From Symsagittifera roscoffensis (lineage: Eukaryota > Xenacoelomorpha > Acoela > Convolutidae), in assembly GCF_963678635.1 (NCBI RefSeq), contig NC_087069.1, positions 32,139,710-32,203,709 of the forward strand: 64,000 nucleotides of DNA, given 5' to 3'. Under the pieces are notes generated by a model. The model saw nothing but the letters and a program-made list of their open reading frames with translations, was not told the DNA's origin and did no database searches. This document shows positions 32,301 through 44,840 of this stretch, piece after piece. The translations under genes were made by a program, and so were the position numbers. The first letter of the stretch is position 1, and each line of letters begins with the position of its first letter.

Positions 32301-34682
32301 CGCGCATACGCAAAACCATCGACGTCATGAAAACTCCATTTGCAAAGTTTTTTGTCATGGGAAGAATGGAAGATACGAAAAAAATTACCCCGGTTATGTG
32401 AAATTTCAGCAAGAAACCGAATGCTAAGTATCTGGTTAAAGTAATGTTTTTTGAACTAAAACTGCTCAGAAGTACAAAGTAGGGTTTTTTTGTGTACCAG
32501 GATACTCTGTATCCGGTACTAAAAAATTTATTTGAAGCACAAGTCAAAGACAGAACAAAAAGTAGGTTTTTCATATGCGGACGACTTTACCTGCCTAATC
32601 AAAATCCGATGTGTTGAAAACTTTTGCAGATTACTGCACTTAATCGAATGATTTTGCAAGCAAACTCAAAGATTTATTAACATAAGTACAAGAGAAGTGC
32701 TTTCTAAACCTGATTTATCACCCTATAAAACTGTCAAGGAATTAAAGATACTTGGTGTCTTGTTTTATAATTCCTGAAAAGTCGAAAATATTGAAATAAC
32801 ATTGAGTTCTCAAAATTAAAAACATAGGGGTTTAATTTTACTTAAATATTTTTTGAGGACCAAAATGTTTATACTGTCAGTCTTTGTTCTCCCTACATTT
32901 TTTCACATGGCTTGTCATACGATAGTTTAATTTGGAAACCGTTAGTAACTGGGAAGATTTATTAGATGCAAAATTGAAAAAATCAAGCAGACTCGATAAA
33001 AGGAAAGAAGTATTTTATCACTCTATTTTAGATGATGGGGTAGGCTTACCACGCCTACATCTCAAACTTTTCATTCCTAAAGTTATCGATTTTATTGCTT
33101 CTAATATATCAAATCTAAACAGTTTGTTACCAACAGACTTTCTTTCTTTGTTTTCCCAAAAAAAATTGAAAACATGTTGAGAATAACACAGCAGACAAAA
33201 TTGCGCTATCTTATTTACTTCTGCTTACAAAAGTGTAATTTTTATCAAACTCCAATTTCCCGCTTGCTTTTTGCTGTAAGCCATTATCGCTGTTCAAAGG
33301 AATTAATTAATTTGATAGGCGAAGTTTATAAAAATTCAATGCTTGATGTGTGGGAAAACTTTTCCGAATAAATGTGCGTACGCTGTTTTTAAAGATTGCG
33401 AAAAGCGGTGCTTTTTTCTTGAGAATGCGCCTGATTGTTTCTTTTGTATTCTAGAGTGCGAAACATTCGAACAGCCAATTTTCAATTGTCCCTCGCTTCA
33501 ACCTTCAAAAATCATATTACAGACTGACAATTGGCGTGTCAATATTTTATCAACAAACATTGTAAAGCTTAAGTATGTTGTTGCGGTTATTCGTCGCGCA
33601 TACGCAAAATCATCGACGTCATGAAAACTCCATTTGCAAAATTTTTTGTCACGGGAAGAAAGGAAGATACGAAATAAAACTTGCTCCTTCTGATAAAAAC
33701 TACCCGGTTATGTGAAATTTCAGCAAGAAACCAGAATGCTAAGTATCTGGTAAAAGTAATGGATTTTGAACAAAAACTGCTTAAAAGTACAAAATAGATT
33801 TTTCTTGTTTACTAGGATACTCTATATCCGGTATCAAAAAAAATTGTTTTAAGCACAAGTCGAAGACAGAACAAAAAACAGTTTTTTGTATGCCGACGAC
33901 ATTACCTACCTAATCAAAATCCAATGTGTTGAAAACTTTTGCAGATCAGTGCACTTAATCGAAAACTTTTGCAAACAAACTCTAATATTTGTTAACAAAC
34001 AGCCGTTCAATTCTAACACAGCAGACAAAATTGCGCGATGTTTTTTACTTCTGATTACAGATCTGTAGCTTTTATCAAACTCCAATTTCCCGCTTGCTTT
34101 TTGCTGTAAGCCATTATTGCTGTTCAAAAGAATTAATTAATTTAATAGGCGAAGTTTATAAAAATTCAATGCTTGATATGTGGGAAAACTTTTCTGTATA
34201 AATTTGCGTACGCTGTTTTTAAAGATTGAAAAAAGCGGTGTTTTTTTTTCTTGAGAATGCGCCCGATTGTTTCTTTTGTATTCTAGAGTGCGAAACATTC
34301 GAAGAGCCAATTTTCAGTTGTACCTCCCTTCAACCTATTACAGACTGACAATTGGCGAGTCAATTTTTTATCAACAAACATTGTAAAGCTTAAGTATGTA
34401 TGGTGTTGCGGTTATTCGTCGCGCATACGCAAAATCATTGGCTCCATGGAAACTCCATTTGCAAAATTTTTTGTCATGGGAAGAATTTTTTGTCCCCGGT
34501 TATATGAAATTTCAGCAAGAAACCAGAATGCTAAGTATCTGGTTAAAGTAATGTTTATTGAACTAAAACTGCTAAGAAGTACAAAGTAGATTTTTCTTGT
34601 GTACCAGGATACTCTGTATCCGGTACTAAAAAAATTATTTAAAGAACAAGTCAAAGACAGATCAAAAAGTAATTTTTCATTT
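29318..34682 (+). repeat. Trimeric higher-order repeat, 2 x ~2.59 kb
   Basis: YADD steps of 670, 1306 and 612 bp (29318, 29988, 31294) are repeated as 671, 1315 and 791 bp (31906, 32577, 33892). Equivalent points are 2588-2598 bp apart. The open frames at 29704-29985 and 32293-32574 (minus strand, shadows) differ by only a residue, so the second copy is recent. Confidence 0.82.
33343..33624 (+). pseudogene. LINE ORF2 C-terminal Cys-rich domain (example copy)
   Basis: 93 open codons. KRCFFLENAPDCFFCILECE followed by TFEQPIFNCPSLQ resembles the zf-RVT type end of L1-like ORF2 proteins (C-x-x-C...H-x-x-x-E-C), with the Cys/His set partly lost. The next part, NFLSTNIVKLKYVVAVIRRA or near it, is the most constant piece of the array. 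Other open copies: 28795-29067, 31391-31654, 36508-36792, 38514-38738, 44297-44638, 45669-45851, 47045-47227, 49473-49781, 50849-51157. Confidence 0.65.
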
Positions 34683-37314
34683 GCGGAGGACATTACCTGC
34701 CTAATCATACTCCGATGTGTTGAACACTTTTGCAGATTACTGCACTTAATCGAAAAGTTTTGCAAACAAACTCGAATGATTATTAGCATAATTAAAAGTG
34801 AAAAGCTTTCTAAACCTGATTTATCACCCTTTAAAACAGTCAAAGAAACAAAAGTACTTGGTGTCTTGTTTTATACTTCCTAAAAAGTCGAAAATAGTGA
34901 AATAACATTGAGTTCTCAAATTTAAAAACAAAGGGGTTTAATTTTATTTGGTAAATTTTTGAGGACCAAGTGGTTAATACTGTCAGTCTTTGTTCTCCCT
35001 ACGTTTTTTCATATGGCTTGTCATACTATAGTTTATTTTGGAAACCGTTAGCAACTGGGAAGATTTTTTAAATGCAAAAATTGAAAAAATCAAGCAGACT
35101 CGGTAAAAGGAAAGAAGTATAATATCAACCAATTTCAGATGGTGGGGTAGGCTCACCACGCCTACAACTCAAACTTTAGAGTCCTAAGTTATCGATTTTG
35201 TTGCTTCCGATATTTCAAATCGAAACAGTTTGTTACCAACAGAGTTTAGTTTCCCAAAAGAAGTCGAAAACATAATGAGAAAAACGAATATCCGGAAAAA
35301 ATTTCAAATGATTTTGCATTTTTTTCAAATGTTACAAACAGCCGTTCAATTGTAACACAGCAGACAAAATTGCGCGATGTTTTACTAATTCTGCTTACCA
35401 AACAGTAGTTTTCGTCAAATTCTAATTTCCCGCTTGCTTTTTGCTGTAAGCCGTTATCGCTGTTCAAAAAAATTATTTAATTTAATAGTTTAAATTTATA
35501 AAATTTCAAGGCTTGATGTGTGGGAAAACTTTTCTGTACAAATTTGCGTACGTTGTTTTTGAAGATCGCGAAAAAGGGTGTTTTTTTCGTGAGAATGCGC
35601 CCGAATGTTTCATTTGTATTTCAGAATGCGAAACATTCAAACATCCAATTTTCAGTTGTCCCTTGCTTCAATCTTTAAAAAACATATGACAGGCTGACAA
35701 TTGGCGTGTCCATTTTTAATCAACAAACATTGTGCATCTTAAGCATGTTGTTGCACTTATTTGTCGCGCATGCGCAAAATCATCGACGTCATGGAAACTC
35801 CATTTGCAAACTTTTTTGTCATGGGAAGAATGGAAGATACGAAATACAAATTGCTCCTTCTGATACAAACTACCCCGGATATGTTGAACTTCAGCAAGAA
35901 ACCAGGATACTAAGTATCTGGTAAATGCAGGGTTTTTGAACTAAAACCGCTAAGAAGTACAAAGTAAATTTTTCTTGTGTACCAGTATACTCTGTATCCG
36001 GTACTAAAAGTTTTATTTAGAGCACAAGTCAAAGACAGAACAAAAAACAGTTTTTCGATCAGGACACTCAGTATCAGGTTGAACGAAAACTAACAGAAAC
36101 AGTTCAGCATTTATCTAGACGAGATCTCAATACAATTTCTAAGTTAAGATCGAAACAGTTTGTTACCAACAGACTTTAGTTTCCCAAAAGAACTCGAAAA
36201 CATAATGAGAAAAACGAACATCTCGAAAAAATTTCTAGTGATATTGCATTTTTTTTCAATTGTTACAAATAGCCGTTCAATTGTAACACATCAGACAAAA
36301 TTGCGCGATGCTTACTAATTCTGCTCACCAAACACTTTTTTTAATCAAATTCCAATTTCCCGCTTGCTTTTTGCTGTAAGCCGTTATCGCTCTTCAAAAA
36401 AATTAATTAATTTAACAGTTGAAAATTATAAAATTTCAATGCTTGAAGTGTGGGAAAGTTTTTCTGTATAAGTTTGCGTACGTTCTTTTTGAAGATCGCA
36501 CAAAGCGGTGTTTTTTTTTCTTGAGAATGCGCCCGAATGTTTCGTTCGTGTTTTAGAATGCGAAACATTCAAACAGCCAGTTTTCAGTTGTCCCCCGCTT
36601 CAATCTTTAAGAAATATATTACAGACTGACAATTGGCATGTCAATTTTTTATCAACAAACATTGTAAAGCTTAAGTATGTTGTTGCAGTTATTCGTCAAG
36701 CATACGCAAAATCATCGACGTCATGGAAAATCCATTTGCAAATTTTTGTGTCATGGGAAGAATGGAAGATACGAAATACAAATTGCTCCTTCTGATACAA
36801 ACTACCCCGGATATGTTGAACTTCAGCAAGAAACCAGGATACTAAGTATCTGGTAAATGCAGGGTTTTTGAACTAAAACCGCTAAGAAGTAAAAGTAGAT
36901 TTTTTTTTGTACAAGTATACTCTGTATCCGGTACTAAAAATTTTATTTAGAGCACAAGTCAAAGACAGAACAAAAAACAGTTTTTCGACCAGGACACTCA
37001 GTATCCGGTCCAACGAAAACAAACAGAAACAGTTCAGAATTTATCTAGACGAGATCTCAATACTTTACGGCCAGATTTTTGTTTCAACATTTAGGATACT
37101 AACTCGATGAGACTAAAGTTGAAATAAATCTGTATCTAGGGCTAAAAACATTTTAAGTGCACAAGTCAAAGACAGAACAAAAAACAGTTTTTCGACCAGG
37201 ATACTCAGTATCCGGTCGAACGAAAAACTAACAGGAACAGTTCAGAAGTTATCCAGACGAGATCTCAATACTTTACGACCAGTTTCTTGTTTCAACATTT
37301 AGGGTACTTACTCC
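34683..37314 (+). repeat. LINE array with exposed 3' ends
   Basis: Units here run past the usual border into the true C-terminal end of the protein (frame 36907-37107: LYPVLKILFRAQVKDRTKNS, ending FVSTFRILTR before a stop). At about 36148 this end is cut and joined to the RT tail piece (SNRNSLLPT region). A 207-bp piece is doubled at 36952-37158/37159-. Confidence 0.7.
36952..37314 (+). repeat. 207-bp tandem duplication of the LINE 3' end
   Basis: GCACAAGTCAAAGACAGAAC begins at 36952 and again at 37159. Each copy holds the ...TTTTTCGACCAGGA...CAGTATCCGGTC... stretch and the end ACTCGATGAG or ACTCCATGAG. The same doubled arrangement is at about 39015-39377, so it was copied with the 2063-bp unit. 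Confidence 0.8.
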
Positions 37315-37656
37315 ATGAGACTAAAGTTGAAAAAAGCTATTACTTCAGAACGATTGGCTAACAGAGGTTCATGTGCAGTAAAATTAGATTTTTCTAAAGC
37401 ATTTGACAGAGTTGACACATCACTTCTCATCGAAATTTTGAATGGGTTAAGTCTTCATGAGTTTTCCGTTAGAGCTATTGACTTTTTGTACTTAGACTCA
37501 AAAGCACTAAATGAAATAAAGTTTTTATCAGCCAGCTTCAAATTCATCGCGGTAAAAGACAAGGTTGCCCTCATTCCGCATTTTTGTTTATATTTTTTGT
37601 CTAGGCCCCTCTTCAAGCAATTGAATTTACAAATTAATTTGAAGATTTTAGGTTAA
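37315..37656 (+). pseudogene. LINE RT palm fragment
   Basis: LKKAITSERLANRGSCAVKL, then DFSKAFDRVDTSLLIEILNG: the first catalytic RT motif in its best form in the window (LDFSKAFD). It continues to a frame ending FLYFLSRPLFKQLNLQ, where the family has RQGCPL in another frame. Joined in front to the LINE 3' end through the shared AAAGTTGAAAAAAG-like bases. The YADD block follows at 37680. Confidence 0.82.
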
Positions 37657-39377
37657 TTTTTCGTAAACTTGTTTCATATGCGGACGACATTACCGGCCTA
37701 ATCAAAATCCGATGTGTTGAAAACTTTTGAAAATTACTGCACTTAATCGAAAACTTTTGCAAACAAATTGGAATTATTATTAACTTAAGTAAAAGTAAAC
37801 TGCTTTCTAAACCTGGTTTATTACCCTATAAATTAGTCAAGGAAATAAAAATACTTGGTGTCTTTTTTTAACTTTCCTAAAAAGTCAAAAATTTTGAAAT
37901 AACATTGAGTTCTCGAATTTACAATCATAGGGGTTTAATTTTAATTAGTAAACTTTTGAGAACCAAGTAGTTAACATTGTCAGTCTTTGTTCTCTCTACA
38001 TTTTTTCATATGGCCTGTCATACTAAAGTTTAATTTGAAAACCGTTTATAACTGGGATGATTTATTAAAAGAAAAATTGAAAAAAATAAGCAGACTCGAT
38101 AAAAAGAAAAAAGTCTTATATCAACCTAATTTAGATGGTGGGGTAGGCTTATCATGCCTACAACTCAAACTTTAGAGTCCTAAGTTATCGATTTGTTGCT
38201 TCCGATATTTCAAATCGAAACAGTTTGTTACCAACAGACTTTAGTTTCCCAAAAGAAGTCGAAAACATAATGAGAAAAACGAACATCTTGAAAAAATTTC
38301 TAGTGATATTGCATTTTTTTCAAATGTTACAAACAGCCTTTCAATTGTAACACAGCAGACAAAATTGCGCGATGTGTATTAATTCTGCTTACCAAACAGT
38401 AGTTTTCATCAAATTCCAATTTCCCGCTTGCTTTTTGCTGTAAGCCGTTATCGCTGTTCAAAAAAATTAGTTAATTTAATAGTTGGAGTTTATAAAATTT
38501 CAATGCTTGATGTGTGGGAAATTTTTTCTGTATAAGTTTGCGTACGCTGTTTCTAAAGATTGCTAAAAGCGGCGTTTTTTTTCTTGAGAATGCGCCCGAA
38601 TATTTCTTTTGTGTTTTAGAATGCGAAACATTCAAACAGCCAATTTTCAGTTGTCCCTCGCTTCAATCTTTAAAAAACATATCACAGACTGACAATTGGC
38701 GTGTCAATTTTTTATCAACAAACATTGTAAAGCTTAAGTAGGTTGTTGCAGTTATTCGTCGCGCATACGCAAAATCATCGACATCATGAAAAATCCATTT
38801 GCAAATTTTTGTGTCATGGGAAGAATGGAAGATACGAAATACAAATTGGTCCTTCTGATACAAACTACCCCGGATATGTTGAACTTCAGCAAGAAACCAG
38901 GATACTAAATAACTGGTAAAAGCAGGGTTTTTGAACTGAAACCGCTAAGAAGTACGAAGTAGATTTTTCTTGTATACCAGTATACTCCGTATCCGGTACT
39001 AAAAATTTTATTTAGAGCACAAGTCAAAGACAGAACAAAAAACAGTTTTTCGACCAGGACACTCAGTATCCGGTCGAACGAAAACAAACAGAAACAGTTC
39101 AGAATTTATCTAGACGAGATCTCAATACTTTACAGCCAGATTTTTGTTTCAACATTTAGGATACTAACTCGATGAGACTAAAGTTGAAGTAAATCTGTAT
39201 CTAGGGCTAAAAACATTTTAAGTGCACAAGTCAAGGACAGAAAAAAAACAATTTTTCAACCGGATACTCAGTATCCAGTCGAACGAAAAACTAACAGGAA
39301 CAGTTCAGATTTTATCTAGACGATATCTCAAAACTTTACAACCAGTTTTTTGTTTCAACATTTAGGGTACTTACTCC

Positions 39378-39704
39378 ATGAGACTAAAGTTGAAAAAAAC
39401 TATTACTTCAGAACGATTGGCTAACCGAGGTTCATGTGCAGTAAAATTAGACTTTTCTAAAGCATTTGACAGAGTTGACACATCACTTCTCATCAAAATT
39501 TTGAATGGGTTAAGTCTTGATGAGTTTTCCGTTAGAGCTATTGAATTTTTGTACTTAAACTCAAAAGCACTAATTGAGATAAAGTTTTTATCAGCCAGCT
39601 TCAAATTCATCGCGGTAAAAGACAAGGTTGCCCTCATTCCGCATTTTTGTTTATATTTTTTATCTAGGCCCCTCTTCAAGCAATTGAATTTACAAATTAA
39701 TTGA
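39378..39704 (+). pseudogene. LINE RT palm fragment, second copy
   Basis: LKKTITSERLANRGSCAVKL and DFSKAFDRVDTSLLIKILNG, ending FLYFLSRPLFKQLNLQIN. Near identical to 37315-37656. YADD block at 39743. Confidence 0.8.
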
Positions 39705-40659
39705 AGATTTTGGGTTATTTTTTCTTAAATTTTTTTCATATGCGGACGACATTACTTGCCTAATCAAAATCCGATGTGTTGAAAACTTGTGCAAATTACT
39801 GCACTTAATCGAAAACTTTTGCAAACAAACTCGAATGATTATTAACTTAAGTAAAAGTGAACTGCTTTCTAAACCTGGTTTATTACCCTATAAATTAGTC
39901 AAGGAAAAAAAAAATACTTGGTGTCTTCTTTTAACTTTCCTAAAAAGTCGAAAATATTGAAATAACTTTGATTTCTCGAATTTAAAATCATAGGGGTTTA
40001 ATTTTAATTAGTAAACTTTTGAGAACCAAGTAGTTAACAATGTCAGTCTTTGTTCTCCGTACATTTTTTCATATGGCCTGTCATACTAAAGTTTAATTTG
40101 AAAACCGTTTATAACTGGGATGATTTATTAAAAGCAAAATTGAAAAAATTAAGCAGACTCGATAAAAAGAAAAAAGTATTATATCACCCTAATTTAGATG
40201 GTGGGGCAGGCTTATCACGCCTACAACTCAAACTTTAAAGTCCTAAATTATCGATTTTGTTGCTTCTGATATTTCAAATCGAAACAGTTTGTTACCAACA
40301 GACTTTAGTTTCCCAAAAAAACTCGAAAACATAATGAGAAAAACGAACATCTCGAAAAACAAATTCTAGTGATATTGCATTTTTTTCGAATGTTACAAAC
40401 AGCCGTTCATTTGTAACACAGCAGACAAAATTGCACGATGTTTAATAATTCTGCTTACCAACTTGTAGTTTTCATCAAATTCCAATTTCCCGCTTGCTTT
40501 TTGCTGTAAGCCGTTATCGCTGTTCGAAAGAATTAATTAATTTAATAGGCCAACTTTGGAAAAATTCAATGCTTGATGTGTGGGAAAATTTTTCTTTAGA
40601 AATTTGCGTACGCTGTTTTTAAAGATCGCGAAAAGCGGTGGTTTTTTTTGAGTACCAAT

Positions 40660-40900
40660 TGAGATTACCAAGGGGATAGAGAAACTCCTGCAAATAGAGG
40701 GAGCCACTGAAGGTTTTAAATCGGAGCCACTGAAGGTTAAAATTGAAGCTCTCGAAATAGAGAGGGACTCGCTGGAAAGTACCAGAAGAAAATCTCTGAA
40801 AGTCAGAGGGAGAGGAAGAAGCTTCACGCTAACTTGCAAACAGAAACTTTCGCAAAAGAACTACTCGGGAAAAGATTGCGTCTACACGACGCATAGAGTC
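40660..40900 (+). pseudogene. Gypsy coiled-coil ORF fragment, copy D
   Basis: CCAATTGAGATTACCAAGGG onwards matches 16413-16640, with an internal ~20-base repeat (GAGCCACTGAAGGTT twice) and frameshifts. It is joined on the left to a LINE unit in the middle of the Cys-rich end. Confidence 0.75.
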
Positions 40901-41301
40901 CTTTTTCCGGCCCTCCCAGCCCCTTTGATATTTTTGTTAGCGGAACTGGCGCCGCCTGAAACAAAGGATAGGCATTTTGAGAGTCTATGCCTTCTATGCC
41001 ACCGAGATAAAACCGGAAGAGAGGAATACTTCATGGTGCTAATTGAAACCTGATACATTCTCGTGGATCCAGAGGCAAAAAAAAATCTAGAATAAAAGAA
41101 GCCTAGAAGCTGCAAAAGTTGTGTTGCGCCATAAAATGGAAACTTAAACTGGAAGATTTTTTTCTGACAAAATTTTTGATGTGCTCCATAAATATAGTTC
41201 CTTATAACGTGATAAGAGTGGTAAAATTGTATCATGGGGTCCAATTGATTTGCAAAATACCCACCATAATTGCTCCGTCATTAGTGGAACACTCCATTTT
41301 C

Positions 41302-41625
41302 AAGGAGGGGAACATTGTAGGTAAACGGAAGTTTCCTTATTAGTGAATTGTAAAGATCATAAATTGCACTAGTTTGGAAAAGTCAATGCTAAACTATGAT
41401 GTTTGAAAACTTTCAACGCATTAAACTACTTGGACATTCATGCAAGTGAGAAAATTTCACTTTATTTAGTGTCGGATAAAGCTGACAAAAGGTGCAAAAA
41501 TCCGTCATCTGGGAGAAATCAAAGAGTATAAATATTAAAGCATTCAAAGATATTTCAAGTTTTCAAATAATTTAGAGTCAATCCGTGTACTATTCCGAGA
41601 AAGTAAGTGTTGGGCTTATTCTTGA
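41302..41625 (+). mobile_element. Gypsy polypurine tract and LTR, copy D
   Basis: Polypurine tract AAGGAGGGGAA at 41302-41312, LTR start TGTAGG at 41316. About 150 bases are deleted inside (after CATCTGGGAGAAATCAAAG). The LTR end is followed by LINE leader, as in copies A-C. Confidence 0.8.
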
Positions 41626-41856
41626 AAAAATAGCCTGAAACTTCACCAATCTTTGGTATTTTTTAACATGGAAAAAAACCTAAGAAAAACGTAACAACTC
41701 CGGATAAGTCTTAGTAGGAAGGAAGTCTTAGCTAATTTTCTATGTTTAAAAAACTAGATTTCTTTCCCTTAACGCTTAAAGCATGGAAAATCTAGTTTAA
41801 TTAAACTCACTTATCGAAAAATTTCAGGTTTTGAAAAAATTGTCCTGGATCATTTT

Positions 41857-42478
41857 TTGCATTCAAGAAGCAAAATGTCAAATCTTACAAAAAAACATCT
41901 GATTTTACAGGAAAAATATAATGTTTCATTTGGTTTTAAACCGGGCTCAAATTATTCTGGTAGTTTTTTATTGTTATGGTCACCAAAACTGAAACCTGCA
42001 GCAAAAAGAATTACTTCAAGTACAGATTTTCAATTGTTGAATTTTGTCAAACTTGATTGGTTTGTTATCAACATTTATGCGTACCCAAATTCTTTCCAAG
42101 CAATTTCAAATTCCCTAAAAATAAGCATCAGATTTTTACCTCGTCACTCAAAGACCATCATGCGTCGTGATTCCAATGCACTAAATTATGAGAAACTTAA
42201 CAGTTCTTCAGTACTAAAGTTACTTTCTTCACGTATCAAACGATTTACATAACTCAAAGAAAAATTCTTGATTGTTTTGGTTTCGTTGATTTCGCACTCA
42301 AGAACAATTTTTGTAATTATACACATTATGACAAACAAAATAAAACTTTAGCGCGCTTGGGTTATGTTTTTATATGTTTCGAAACAAAGTATGACTCTTT
42401 GCAAAGCACTCAAATATCAATATCTGATCATTTAAAATTTAAACAAACAATGCCAGTTTATTTCGTAAAGATTTGAAA
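41857..42478 (+). pseudogene. LINE APE-type endonuclease, copy D
   Basis: The first two parts share one frame here (41857-42249, 131 codons): MSNLTKKHLILQEKYNVSF, FVINIYAYPNSFQAISN, then RRDSNALNYE where copies A and C have RGDFNAL. The intact joint shows that the frame break in A and C is not original. The second part, ILDCFGFVDFALK to SISDHLKF, is at about 42262-42440. A deletion removes the bases after SDH. Confidence 0.82.
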
Positions 42479-43650
42479 ACAAATCACCAAGTACTTAGAA
42501 AAACTTTGAGCATAAATTTTGCGACCTTCTGAAGTTTATTCAAGAGAACAAACAAAGTGTCGATCAGAAAGAACTCAAAAAATTGAATTATCTAGAAATT
42601 TTCTCAGAGATTGCCTTTGCAGCCGAAAAGGTCCGAATCCGAGCTTCAGTAAAAACTATCGTCTGGTGCTGAAGCGGCTTTGAAAGGTCTCAAAAGAAAA
42701 AGATTTTTCAGATCTTGAAAATTTCAGAAAACTCTCAGCAAAACTTTTGAGGGTGTGCCTAAATTTTGCTGCTGTTAATGGAGGTCAAAGAACACAATTA
42801 ACTCAATCAAGCAAATTTAAGTGAATCAGAACGTTTATCACACGGATGAAGAAATTCTTAATCTGTTTCGAAATTGATGTTAACTTTTTTTCAAATAAAA
42901 TTACAACAGACTCCCAACAACTACTAATGACTTTTAAATCAGATAATAAACCAAAAAAGATGGCTTCAATCACTTAACAGAAGAAGCAAGGCTAAATTTA
43001 AACTGAATTTGAAAAGCTCGCCTGCACAAGACGGCCATACATCGCGGCTATTCAAGACTTTCAAGGATGTATTTTTGTTCAATTTTACTTTCAAACATTT
43101 TTTTAAGGCTATATTGTAATAGACTTAAAAAGGAATTTTACAAAATATAAAAAAAAACAGCATGCGCATATGCCTGCAAAAAAATTGCACACAGCATTAC
43201 GAAAGTTGAAGAAAGCTATCACTTCAGAACGATTGGCTAACCGAGGTTCATAGGCAGTAAAATTAGACATTTATAAACCATTTGACAGAGTTGACACATC
43301 AAGTCTCATGAAAATTTTGAATGTGTTAAATCTTGATGAGTTTTCCGTTAGAGCTATTGAATTATTGCAGTTAGAATCAAAAGCACTAATTGAGATAAAA
43401 AATTTTATCAGCCAGCTTCAAATTCATCGCGATAAGAGACAAGGTTGCCCTCTTACCGCATTTTTGTTTATTTTTATTATCTCAAAAACCGATCTGTAGA
43501 AAATTTTTGCAGATTACTACACTTAATCGAAAACTTTTGCAAACAAACTCTATTGATTATTAGCTTAAGTAAAAGTAAACTGCTTTCTAAACCTGGTTTA
43601 TCACCCTATAAATTATTCAAGGAAAGAAAATTACTTGGTGTCTTGTTTTA
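42479..43650 (+). pseudogene. LINE linker and reverse transcriptase, copy D
   Basis: Matches 19800-20700. At about 43200-43300 KKAITSERLANRGS and FDRVDTSSLMKILN. Frame 43308-43496 contains FISQLQIHRDKRQGCPLTAF, the clearest RQGCPL motif in the window. The YADD codons are deleted: the sequence jumps from ...FIISKTDL into ENFCRLLHLIENFCKQT (43499). Confidence 0.8.
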
Positions 43651-44840
43651 ACCTTCCTAAAAAGTCAAAAATATTGAAACAACATTGAGTTCTCGAATTT
43701 AAAATCATAGGGGTTTAATTTTAATTAGTAAACTTTTGAGAACCAAGTAGTTAACAATGCCAGTCTTTGTTCTCCCTACATGTTTTCATATGGCCTGTCA
43801 TACTTAAGTTAAATTTGAAAACCTTTAGTAACTGGGATGATTTAATAAATGCAAAATCGAAAAAATTAAGCAGACTCGATAAAGAGAAAAAAAGTATTAT
43901 ATCACCCTAATTTAGATGGTGGGGTAGGCTAACCACGCCTACAACTCAAACATTAGAGTCCTAAGTTATCGATTTTGTTGCTTCCGATATTTCAAATCGA
44001 AACAGTTTGTTACCAACAGACTTTAGTTTCCCAAAAGAAGTCGAAAACATAATGAGAAAAACGAACATCTCGAAAAAAAATTCTAGTGATATTGCATTTT
44101 TTTCAAATGTTACAAACAGCCGTTCAATTGTAACACAGCAGACAAAATTGCGCGATGTTTATTCTTTCTGCTTACCAAACAGTAGTTTTCATCAAATTCC
44201 AATTTCCCGCTTGCTTTTTGCTGTAAGCCGTTATCGCTGTTCAAAAAAATTAATTAATTTAAAAATTGAAGTTTATAAAATTTCAATGCTTCATGTGTGG
44301 GAAAATTTTTCTGTATAAGTTTGCGTACGCTGTTTTTGAAGATTGCTAAAAGCGGTGTTTTTTTTCTTGAGAGTGCTACCGATTTTTTCTTTTGTATTCT
44401 AGAGTGCAAAACATTCGAACAGCCAATTTTCAATTGTCCCTCGCTTCAACCTTCAAAAATCGTATTAAAGACTGACAATTGGCGTGTCAATTTTTTATCA
44501 ACAACCATTGTAAAGCTTAAGTATGTTGTTGCGGTTATTCGTCGCGCATACGAAAAATCATCGACGTCATGGACACTCCATTTGCAAAGCTTTTTTTCAT
44601 GGGAAGAATGGAAGATACGAAATAAAAATTGCTCCCTCTGATAAAAATTACCCCGGTTATGTAAAATTTCAGCAAGAAACCAGAATGCTAATTATCTGGT
44701 AAAAGTAATGATATTGAACAAAAACTGCATAAAAAAAGTACAAAGTAGATTTTTCTTGTTTACCAGGATACTCTATATCCGGTATCAAAAAATTTGTTTT
44801 AAGCATAAGTCGAAGAGAGAACAAAAAACAGTTTTCTATT
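43651..44840 (+). repeat. LINE tail of copy D / array unit
   Basis: The rest of ORF2 after RT: LLGVLF end, the GGVG region near 43915, frame 44007-44315 (SLLPTDFSFPKEVENIMRKT, NSSFHQIPISRLLFAVSRYR) and the Cys-rich frame 44297-44638. The next YADD block is at 44841. Confidence 0.75.

Larger units (their letters stand above)
37315..40650 (+). repeat. 2063-bp long units (RT palm to 3' end), two copies
   Basis: The RT palm start (37315 and 39378) and the YADD block (37680 and 39743) repeat at exactly 2063 bp. These units contain RT sequence upstream of YADD, missing from the usual unit. The second copy ends at about 40650 where the coiled-coil sequence of the composite starts. Confidence 0.85.
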
